From: an uncultured bacterium
GTDB taxonomy: Bacteria; Patescibacteriota; Minisyncoccia; Phycocordibacterales; UBA9973
NCBI GenBank assembly: GCA_903891365.1
Contig: CAITEG010000013.1
Span: 1-5,423 of the forward strand
Length of the DNA stretch: 5,423 nt
Direction: 5' to 3'
The translations under genes and the position numbers were made by a program. Below, piece after piece: positions 1-5,415 of the stretch; position 1 is the first letter of the stretch, and every line of letters begins with the position of its first letter. Below the pieces are notes generated by a model. It did not search any database and was not told the origin of the DNA. It was given only the letters and a program-made list of their open reading frames with translations.

Positions 1-212
1 CACAGAATGAATTTTCTATTACCAAAATGTTTCAAAAGATTCACTATCTTTGCAAGTAATATCAGTGTAACCAAAGAAGCAGTTGTATAAAGTATACCGA
101 CGTAATCCTCAGATATAATTTTTGTTAAAAATGTGGAATTAACATATACAGAAAGTGCTATATGCAAAGTAAACAGGAATGATAACAAATACATTCTATT
201 TATTTTATTCAT
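1..212 (-). CDS. Probable MFS transporter, N-terminal fragment (runs off window edge)
   Basis: The minus strand is open from an ATG at 212-210 to the window edge, giving 70 codons with no stop. The protein begins MNKINRMYLLSFLFTLHIAL. It has two clear hydrophobic segments, at about residues 7-29 and 39-59. They are separated by a short polar stretch (TKIISEDYVG) and followed by a basic loop, LKHFGNRK. Helix, short outer loop, helix, basic inner loop containing G-x-R-K is the pattern of TM1-TM2 and the motif-A-like loop of major facilitator transporters, so MFS is my best call; the substrate cannot be inferred. The start lies 14 nt past the RNase J stop, which suggests co-transcription. No Shine-Dalgarno is visible upstream (TAAATAAATTATCG). 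A second Met at residue 7 is a possible start but would remove the charged N-terminus. That this is coding is fairly sure; the family is less certain. Confidence 0.7.
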   Translation of the reverse strand, partial: MNKINRMYLLSFLFTLHIALSVYVNSTFLTKIISEDYVGILYTTASLVTLILLAKIVNLLKHFGNRKFIL

Positions 213-226
213 CGATAATTTATTTA

Positions 227-2212
227 TTAAATATTTAATAATACTGGAATCACAAGTGGTCTTTTTGCTGTTTTTTGGAAGAGGAACTTAGAGATATTGT
301 CTCCGAGGGCTGTTTTGATAGAATCAAAGTTTATATTGTTTCCACCTCCCATTGTCCCATCTTCAATTGTTTTCTTGATGATGATTCTGACTTGGTGAAG
401 TAGCTCCTGATTCTCTTTCAAGTAAATGAATCCTCTAGATATTATATCTGGAGATTTACGAAGTTTACCAGTAGCAGAGTCGATAGTTGCGATAAGGACA
501 AACATCCCATCTTGGGCAAGCATTACGCGGTCTCTGATGACGACATCTTGTTCATCACCGATAGAGAAGCCATCTACCATCATAGGTCCTGAAGGCGCTT
601 TTTCTTTACGGAGAATCATTTTATTACCGTTATCTACTATCTCAATGATAGAGCCATTATCAGGTACTACGATATTGTCTCCAGACATTCCAAGAGACAT
701 TGCGACTTCTCTATGCTTGACCAGCATTGAGTGCCAACCGTGAATAGGGATAAAGAATTTAGGATGAGTCTTTCTATGAAGCCACTTGATATCTTCTTGG
801 TTTCCGTGACCAGTCGCGTGAATGTATTCTTCACTTGTTCTGTAACTTATGAGGCGGACACCGTGACGAGTAAGATTATCTTTCAAATGTTGAACAGCTA
901 TTTCATTACCTGGGACGATAGAAGAGGAAAGGATTATAGTATCTCCTGGTTTGATAGCAAACTTTTTGTGAGTTTTGTTGGCAGCACGTCCAAGAGCAGC
1001 AAATTCTTCTCCTTGAGCTCCTGTCATCATGATAAGGATTTTATTTGGAGCATAACTGTCTATATCTTCGATGTTTACAATTGTTCCTTTCTTTGGAGTG
1101 AAGATTCCTGCTTGTTCACATATCTCCATGTTGTTTTTGAGAGATCTACCATCGAGAACGACTTTCTTTCCAAGAGATTCTGCTATTTCTACTATCTTCA
1201 TAAGACGAGTTATAGAAGAAGCAAAAGCGGAAATAATAATACGTCCAGTTCCTTGTCTTATTAACTTCTCAAGTCCTTCATGAACACGAGATTCAGGAAG
1301 CGAGAATCCTTCATTCTCAATATTTGTAGAGTCAGTAAGAAGTAGAAGAACTTTTTCTTTATCAAAGAAAGCATATTCTTTTTCTTCTTCATCACTTACA
1401 AGCCCGTCTACTTGGTCTAGCTTGTAGTCTCCAGGAGTTACTATTGATCCGTATGGAGTCTCGATGACGATACCCATAGAGTCAGGCATTGTGTGAGTCA
1501 CTCCGAAGAATCTTATACGTAAATTACCAGCATAGATAACAGAATCTTTTTCTACTACGTTAGTTTTAAGAGCTGGAAGGTGAGGAAATTCTTCTTGTCT
1601 TTTTTTCATGACAAGGATTGAAAGGTTTCTAGAATATAATGGTGGATTACCAATACGACTCATAACAAGAGGGATGCCCCCGATGTGATCTAAGTGACCG
1701 TGAGTCACAAGCATAGCTCGTATCTTATCTTTTCTTTCTTCTAGGTAAGTAGTGTTTGGGATGATGTAGTCGATACCTGGTGTATCTTCTGTTTTAAACT
1801 GCATACCAGCATCGATAACGATGATATCATCACCTATCTCAATAGCTGTCATATTCTTCCCGATTTCTTCTACTCCACCAAGAGGAATTATACGAATAAC
1901 TCCAGGGAGGATAGGAGGGATAAGATTTGTCTTAGCTTTCTTGGGAGCAGCAGTAGTTTCTTTTGGATGTGGGGGAGTCTTTATGTGAGACTTACGTCCT
2001 CCTTTTGTATTTCCGTACTGGTAACTACCACGACTCATTTTATTAGTGTTTGTATTTTTTCTTTCAGGTTGACTATTTGTAATAGTTGAACTCTGTGTTA
2101 CTTTTGGAGTGCCTTCTTTGTGAAGAACTCTTATTGTATTTTGTCTGCGGAAGTTGAAATTATTATTTCTGTTTCTTCCACCCTGCTGTGGGCTTTTAGG
2201 TTTATCATTCAT
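227..2212 (-). CDS. rnj: Ribonuclease J (metallo-beta-lactamase/beta-CASP RNase) with long N-terminal tail
   Basis: This 661-aa protein should be a cytoplasmic Zn-dependent 5'-3' exo- and endoribonuclease acting in mRNA decay and rRNA maturation. The metallo-beta-lactamase motifs are all present: D134 in IVIDAG, HGHLDH at 171-176, H240 in THTMPDS and D262 in GDYK. The signature DSTNIENEGFS (293-303) opens the beta-CASP domain, followed by HATGHG (465-470) and H491 in PIHG. The C-terminal domain (about 550-661) carries SRGFIYLKE. Spacing matches Bacillus RNase J1, as I recall its numbering, shifted by about 97-101 residues, so the catalytic core is full length. The shift is due to a basic low-complexity tail (residues 1-104) rich in Asn, Lys, Arg, Thr and Ser. 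The usual Glu-Tyr/Phe after PxHG is replaced by Trp-His. The start is the first ATG; Met59 (2038-2036) is a weaker alternative, and neither has a well-spaced Shine-Dalgarno. The stop is TAA. It lies 43 nt after the binding-protein gene. Confidence 0.96.
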   Translation of the reverse strand: MNDKPKSPQQGGRNRNNNFNFRRQNTIRVLHKEGTPKVTQSSTITNSQPERKNTNTNKMSRGSYQYGNTKGGRKSHIKTPPHPKETTAAPKKAKTNLIPPILPGVIRIIPLGGVEEIGKNMTAIEIGDDIIVIDAGMQFKTEDTPGIDYIIPNTTYLEERKDKIRAMLVTHGHLDHIGGIPLVMSRIGNPPLYSRNLSILVMKKRQEEFPHLPALKTNVVEKDSVIYAGNLRIRFFGVTHTMPDSMGIVIETPYGSIVTPGDYKLDQVDGLVSDEEEKEYAFFDKEKVLLLLTDSTNIENEGFSLPESRVHEGLEKLIRQGTGRIIISAFASSITRLMKIVEIAESLGKKVVLDGRSLKNNMEICEQAGIFTPKKGTIVNIEDIDSYAPNKILIMMTGAQGEEFAALGRAANKTHKKFAIKPGDTIILSSSIVPGNEIAVQHLKDNLTRHGVRLISYRTSEEYIHATGHGNQEDIKWLHRKTHPKFFIPIHGWHSMLVKHREVAMSLGMSGDNIVVPDNGSIIEIVDNGNKMILRKEKAPSGPMMVDGFSIGDEQDVVIRDRVMLAQDGMFVLIATIDSATGKLRKSPDIISRGFIYLKENQELLHQVRIIIKKTIEDGTMGGGNNINFDSIKTALGDNISKFLFQKTAKRPLVIPVLLNI

Positions 2213-2255
2213 TTTTTTTATTTTCGCCTTATTGGCGTGGTCGCACTAAAGGCGA
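2213..2255 (-). promoter_or_regulatory. Structured leader before rnj: 7-bp inverted repeat with alternative hairpin
   Basis: Read on the minus strand, TCGCCTT (2255-2249) is perfectly complementary to AAGGCGA (2230-2224), with an 18-nt loop. The loop holds a second CGCC (2237-2234) that can instead pair with the same GGCG (2228-2225) across a 5-nt AATAA loop, so the two folds exclude each other. A GTG/CAC mini-stem (2246-2244 with 2239-2237) is also possible inside the long form. The structure is followed by A-rich sequence, not a U-tract, and then the rnj ATG, so it is not an intrinsic terminator for the upstream gene. The only Shine-Dalgarno-like bases (AAGG, 2230-2227) are inside the stem and 14 nt from the ATG. 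A role in controlling rnj translation or stability is inference. Confidence 0.45.
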
Positions 2256-4058
2256 TTATTTAGTAAATATTTTCCATACGTGATCTGTATCGGCATACCA
2301 TTTATAAATGGAAGCGAATCGATCCGCAGGATTTGTTAAAGTATTAATGTTTAAATTATTAAGTTTGCTACCAGTTGCATACAGATATTTAGGTGAATAT
2401 ATAAGCAGAGCCGGAAGATCTTTACTGAATTCTTCTATCAATATTTTATATTTACTATCTCTGTCATCCTTATTCATTGTCTTTTGGGCGTCTTCTAGGG
2501 CTTTATCTACTTTTGCGTTGCTATACATAGAGATATTTAGTCCTGGGGCTTTCTTTTGAGAAGAGTGCCAGAAGGAATACAAGTCTGATTCATGATTTAT
2601 TATTTGACCAAAGAAAAGTGCTTCATAGTCACGATTCTTTATAATTTGGTTGAGTGGTCCCATCTCATAAACTTTTTCTATATTCACTTTTACTCCTATT
2701 TTTGCAAGTTGTGTTTTTATAAGTTCGGTGGACATTCTAAGTTCTGGAGTATCTCCTGTTGTTATAGAAAACTGAAGGGGAGTTATAGGACCGGCAACTG
2801 TTACTTTCTCTGTGACCGTTTTCTTCCCAACTTTTTTTGTTTTTGTTACTGTGGTTGATCCGCCTTTTGATCTGAAGCCGTCTTCTCTAAGTGTCCAGCC
2901 ACTTTTCTCAAGCAGGTCATTTGCTTTTGTTATCATCTCGTCCTCATTTATATTTGTTTGAGCATCACTCTTTAGTATTGTTTCAGGAATCGGATTTTCG
3001 ACTATTGTGCCATAGCCAGAAAGAACTTGATCGACAATGGCTTGTTTATTTAAAGAGTAGTCAAAAGCTTTGACTATATTTGCATCCGCAAAAATTTTAT
3101 TATTGTTATTATTATAAAATAGACCAAAGATTCTAGGAGTAGAAGCTGTTTGTATAGTATAATTTTCTTTTTTTAAACTAGTTGCATTTTTAGGACTTAT
3201 GCCACTTGCTTGATCTATCGCACCACTTAATAGGGCGTTCACAACTTCTTTTTCATTTGAGTAAGAAGTAATGGTTATATTCTTTATATGAGGAACTCCA
3301 AGTGCAAAGTTTGAGAATCTTTTCAATGTATATTTTAGAGGAATTCCATCAGCGTTCTTTGATACAGAATTAATCTGATAAGGACCTGAACCTATGGCTT
3401 TAATATTGAAGCTTGAAGTATTCCATTGTGCATCATCAACATTCTTCCATATATGAGAAGGGAGAATCCCTACTGTTGTATTGTCTAAGAAGGAGATGTA
3501 TGGCTGTTTCAATTTAAAGACAACAGTATTGTCATCTACTTTTTCTACATCAACCCCATCCCAGCTAGCTCTCTTAGGACTTTTAATAGTGGGGTCTTTA
3601 ATTTTATTTATTGTGAAGATCACATCATCAGCTGTAACTTTCTGTCCATCTTGGAAAGTAAGCTTTTTCTTTAGAACAAAAGTATAAGAAAGTCCGTCAG
3701 AGGAGACTGTGTAAGATTCTGCTAAGTCAGGGATGAAATAACCGCTCGCATCTCTTCTCATAAGTCCACTGTAAACTAACATAGTTAGATCTTTGTCTGC
3801 ATCAGAGATTGCAAGGACTGGATTTACAAGAGTTGGCATACCGATGATGCCTTCATTAATGGAGCCACCACTTACAGGAACTGCTACTAAAAATTTATTA
3901 TTTACTTTATTGAGTATTACAAACATCGAAACAAAAGCCACTATTAAAATGGAAGTGAATATATAGAACTCTTTCTTGGAGAATGAGTCTAAAGCATTTT
4001 TAAGCTCGTATTTTTTAGGAAAACGAAATTCTTTTATAAATGAGAGAAATTTATGCAT
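2256..4058 (-). CDS. Membrane-anchored SBP_bac_5 family (oligopeptide-type) substrate-binding protein
   Basis: This 600-aa protein resembles the extracytoplasmic solute receptors of Dpp/Opp/nickel ABC importers (SBP_bac_5). A basic cytoplasmic N-terminus (1-30) precedes one hydrophobic segment (about 31-49, from FYIFTSILIV). There is no cysteine anywhere, so there is no lipobox, and an uncleaved membrane anchor is likely. The binding fold follows from about residue 62. Family-like stretches are NPVLAISDADKDLTMLVYSG, DGQKVTADDVIFT (137-149), GSGPY (223-227), KAFDYSLNKQAIVDQVLSGY and DLPALLIYSP near the C-terminus. A Lys/Thr-rich insertion sits at about 397-423. Full length for the family is roughly 500-600 aa. 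I chose the ATG at 4058 because GGAG (4068-4065) lies 6 nt upstream; an in-frame ATG at 4070 adds four residues but lacks a Shine-Dalgarno. No permease or ATPase gene is nearby, so transport is unproven. Its neighbour secG fits its need for export. The stop is TAA. Confidence 0.88.
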   Translation of the reverse strand: MHKFLSFIKEFRFPKKYELKNALDSFSKKEFYIFTSILIVAFVSMFVILNKVNNKFLVAVPVSGGSINEGIIGMPTLVNPVLAISDADKDLTMLVYSGLMRRDASGYFIPDLAESYTVSSDGLSYTFVLKKKLTFQDGQKVTADDVIFTINKIKDPTIKSPKRASWDGVDVEKVDDNTVVFKLKQPYISFLDNTTVGILPSHIWKNVDDAQWNTSSFNIKAIGSGPYQINSVSKNADGIPLKYTLKRFSNFALGVPHIKNITITSYSNEKEVVNALLSGAIDQASGISPKNATSLKKENYTIQTASTPRIFGLFYNNNNNKIFADANIVKAFDYSLNKQAIVDQVLSGYGTIVENPIPETILKSDAQTNINEDEMITKANDLLEKSGWTLREDGFRSKGGSTTVTKTKKVGKKTVTEKVTVAGPITPLQFSITTGDTPELRMSTELIKTQLAKIGVKVNIEKVYEMGPLNQIIKNRDYEALFFGQIINHESDLYSFWHSSQKKAPGLNISMYSNAKVDKALEDAQKTMNKDDRDSKYKILIEEFSKDLPALLIYSPKYLYATGSKLNNLNINTLTNPADRFASIYKWYADTDHVWKIFTK

Positions 4059-4106
4059 AAGGCGCTCCATAAGAGCGAAGTACTAATATTAAATTAGTTT
4101 AAATTA
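4059..4106 (-). promoter_or_regulatory. Tandem hairpins in the secG/SBP gap, the second covering the SBP Shine-Dalgarno
   Basis: On the minus strand, ACTAAT (4098-4093), loop TTAAT and ATTAGT (4087-4082) form a 6-bp AT hairpin. Five bases further comes CGCTC (4077-4073), loop TTATG and GAGCG (4067-4063), a 5-bp GC-rich hairpin. Both loops are 5 nt. The second stem contains three of the four bases of GGAG (4068-4065), the best ribosome binding site in the window, placed 6 nt before the ATG at 4058. Neither hairpin is followed by a U-tract, so termination is unlikely. Translational control of the binding-protein gene by occlusion of this site is possible but inferred. Confidence 0.4.
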
Positions 4107-4340
4107 TTATTTAACGAAAATTGCTACGAGAGATGAGATCGTTAGGAGTACAGCGATAACGATAGTCATTATAAAAATGAACTTTTCAAATCCACGGCGT
4201 GTATGATGAAGACCTCCGGCGTCTCCTCCTCCTAGAACCCCTCCTATCCCTGCATCTGACTGTTGTAATAAAATAGCTCCTATCAAGATAATAGATAGGA
4301 TAATTTGTATATAAGGTAAGATTTTAGCAATAATCGTCAT
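4107..4340 (-). CDS. secG: Preprotein translocase subunit SecG
   Basis: This 77-aa membrane protein is the small accessory subunit of the SecYEG channel, which assists SecA-driven export across the cytoplasmic membrane. It has the expected two transmembrane helices, at about residues 5-25 (AKILPYIQIILSIILIGAIL) and 53-75. They are joined by the diagnostic loop: LLQQSDAGIGGVLGGGD (24-40), then TRRGFEKF (47-54). The length is typical for SecG. I start it at the ATG at 4340-4338. The longer reading to 4376 begins with TTG and adds 12 residues with no family resemblance. No Shine-Dalgarno is visible; ACGTGGT immediately precedes the ATG and can pair with TACCA just upstream. It is 47 nt after the CDF gene and 48 nt before the binding-protein gene, in the same orientation. 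The stop is TAA. Identification is confident from the loop motif and topology. Confidence 0.93.
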   Translation of the reverse strand: MTIIAKILPYIQIILSIILIGAILLQQSDAGIGGVLGGGDAGGLHHTRRGFEKFIFIMTIVIAVLLTISSLVAIFVK

Positions 4341-4353
4341 ACCACGTATGGTA
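4340..4353 (-). promoter_or_regulatory. Small hairpin abutting the secG start codon
   Basis: On the minus strand, TACCA (4353-4349), loop TACG and TGGTA (4344-4340) form a perfect 5-bp stem with a UNCG-type tetraloop sequence, although the closing pair is A-U rather than the stabilising C-G. The last base of the stem is the A of the secG ATG. The sequence immediately upstream is AT-rich (GATAAAATATAGTACC), with TATAGT (4358-4353) as a possible -10 element but no good -35. A promoter for secG here, or a short or leaderless transcript, is possible but weakly supported. Confidence 0.25.
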
Positions 4354-4387
4354 CTATATTTTATCAAATATTGCAAATTAAAGGCTT

Positions 4388-5257
4388 CTAAACGTTGGGC
4401 TCAATATGTATTAAAATATTGGAGATTTCAGGCATTTCTAGCTTAAGTTTGTCTTTTAGTCTGTGTGATATTTGATGTCCTTCTTTAACAGAAATATCTC
4501 CTTTTACTGTGATATGTAGGTCTACATGGTATTTCATTCCAGTTTTCCTTATAAGGCACTTTTCTGTATCAATAACACCTTCTACTTCTAAAGAGGTCTC
4601 TTTTATTCTAGCTATGATATCGTCGTGGGTATGTTCATCCATGACTTCTCCAAGAGCAGGTCTAAATATAAGATAACAGTTATAGAGAATGAATCCTGCT
4701 GCAAAAAGTGCCGCCCAGTCATCGGCAGACTCATATCCTTTACCCATGATAAGAGCGATAGAGATTCCTATAAAAGCTGCGACAGAAGTTATAGCATCAC
4801 TTCTATGGTGCCAAGCATCTGCTTTAAGGGACGAGCTCTTTGTCTCTTTGCTTTTTCTTATAACAATCCTATAAGAAATTTCTTTCCAAAGAATAATTCC
4901 AGCTAAGATGATGAGAGTATAAGCTTTAGGTAACTGATGGGGAGTTTGTATGTTTATAATAGATTGACGAGCAATGATGATAGAAGAAATAATAAGGAAA
5001 CCGACAACAGCAAAAGTAACAAGAGGTTCTATGCGTCCATGACCATAAGGATGTTTTTCATCGGCTGGTTTGCTTGAATACTTGATACCAAAGAGTACCA
5101 AAGCAGAGGAGAAGATATCTGTAGTAGACTCTATCGCATCAGCGATAAGAGCATAAGAGTTACCAAAGTACCCAGCGGTCCACTTGATAGAAGCCAGAAG
5201 AGCATTACTAATAATACTGAAGTATGTGGTTTTGATGGCTTCTTTTTCGTGAGACAT
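4388..5257 (-). CDS. Cation diffusion facilitator (CDF) family divalent-metal efflux transporter
   Basis: This 289-aa protein has the standard CDF length and layout: six predicted transmembrane helices (about 12-32, 35-57, 79-97, 112-132, 155-172, 181-199) and a cytoplasmic C-terminal domain (about 210-289). It should export Zn2+, Fe2+ or a similar ion in exchange for protons, as a homodimer in the cytoplasmic membrane. The transport site is visible as E43xxxD47 in TM2 (ADAIESTTD) and H150xxxD154 in TM5 (AWHHRSD). KHPYGHGRIEP (68-78), between TM2 and TM3, is a family hallmark. The C-terminal domain has candidate metal ligands H244, H248, H261 and H284 in YHVDLHITV, GHQISHRL and ILIHIEP. The first TM2 ligand is Glu, where YiiP has Asp and many Zn transporters have His, so metal specificity cannot be assigned. 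It starts at the only reasonable ATG, without a Shine-Dalgarno, and ends with TAG. It is the first gene of the minus-strand cluster. Confidence 0.95.
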   Translation of the reverse strand: MSHEKEAIKTTYFSIISNALLASIKWTAGYFGNSYALIADAIESTTDIFSSALVLFGIKYSSKPADEKHPYGHGRIEPLVTFAVVGFLIISSIIIARQSIINIQTPHQLPKAYTLIILAGIILWKEISYRIVIRKSKETKSSSLKADAWHHRSDAITSVAAFIGISIALIMGKGYESADDWAALFAAGFILYNCYLIFRPALGEVMDEHTHDDIIARIKETSLEVEGVIDTEKCLIRKTGMKYHVDLHITVKGDISVKEGHQISHRLKDKLKLEMPEISNILIHIEPNV

Positions 5258-5302
5258 AATGGTAGTTTAACACGGAAGAGGGGAAAGAAAAAATACTGGT
5301 AA

Positions 5303-5308
5303 TTTATA
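5303..5308 (-). promoter_or_regulatory. Candidate -10 element for the minus-strand cluster
   Basis: On the minus strand, TATAAA (5308-5303), five of six matches to TATAAT, lies 45 nt before the CDF start codon and is preceded directly by TG. No good -35 hexamer is seen at the expected distance; that position falls beside the tRNA 5' end. If used, transcription would begin near 5296, giving a leader of about 38 nt that includes a 20-nt pyrimidine tract (5293-5274). It would sit back to back with the tRNA promoter. This is a sequence-only guess. Confidence 0.3.
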
Positions 5309-5316
5309 CAAATTTT

Positions 5317-5325
5317 TGCTAGTAT
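5317..5325 (+). promoter_or_regulatory. Candidate extended -10 promoter for tRNA-Leu
   Basis: TGCTAGTAT has the extended -10 form: TG, one base, then TAGTAT, which matches TATAAT at four of six positions. No strong -35 is present (CTGGTA or TGGTAA near 5296-5302, each three of six). The usual -7 spacing puts the transcription start at about 5332, only 2 nt before the mature tRNA. An alternative -10, TATACA (5305-5310), would give a leader of about 17 nt. Confidence 0.35.
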
Positions 5326-5333
5326 GGTCTCAT

Positions 5334-5415
5334 GCCCAGGTGGCGGAATTGGTATACGCGCTAGTCTTAGGAACTAGTGGAGCAATCCTTGGAGGTTCAA
5401 GTCCTCTCCTGGGCA
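5334..5415 (+). tRNA. tRNA-Leu, anticodon UAG
   Basis: A complete class II tRNA can be folded by hand. The acceptor stem is GCCCAGG (5334-5340) with CCTGGGC (5408-5414), followed by discriminator A5415. The D stem is GCG (5343-5345) with CGC (5357-5359), with GG at 5351-5352 in its loop. The anticodon stem is CTAGT (5361-5365) with ACTAG (5373-5377), and the loop CTTAGGA has anticodon TAG at 5368-5370. The long variable arm (5378-5390) has a GGA/TCC stem. The T stem is GGAGG (5391-5395) with CCTCT (5403-5407), including one G-U pair, around loop TTCAAGT. The long variable arm and anticodon identify leucine; it should read CUA and probably other CUN codons. CCA is not encoded (CAA follows the discriminator), so it must be added after transcription. 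The gene is divergent from the protein cluster. Confidence 0.97.

Noticed and set aside
426..1283. Plus-strand open frames at 426-743, 731-1264 and 1071-1283
   Set aside because: They lie antisense to the RNase J coding region, whose frame carries all expected catalytic motifs. Their translations show no recognisable family and no ribosome binding site.
1901..2212. RNase J tail as a separate small gene fused by sequencing error
   Set aside because: The frame is continuous from the ATG at 2212 into the catalytic domain with no stop or frame change, so a single protein is the simpler reading.
2213..2255. Intrinsic terminator between the binding protein and rnj
   Set aside because: The inverted repeat is followed on the transcribed strand by A-rich sequence, not a U-tract. 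On the plus strand there is no gene to terminate.
3099..3113. AAT-type trinucleotide run (five Asn codons) as a phase-variable repeat
   Set aside because: Changes in a triplet repeat would not shift the frame, the run is short, and Asn-rich stretches are expected in an AT-rich genome.
2308..3687. Plus-strand open frames at 2308-2559, 2592-2858, 2891-3073 and 3481-3687
   Set aside because: They are antisense to the substrate-binding protein gene and have odd compositions (Cys/Tyr/Phe- or Ser/Leu-rich), typical of shadow frames.
4341..4376. Longer SecG starting at 4376
   Set aside because: That reading begins with TTG and adds 12 residues unlike SecG N-termini. The ATG at 4340 gives a normal-length SecG.
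4625..4906. Plus-strand open frames at 4625-4906 and 4689-4874
   Set aside because: They are antisense to the CDF gene, with no motif or start signal.
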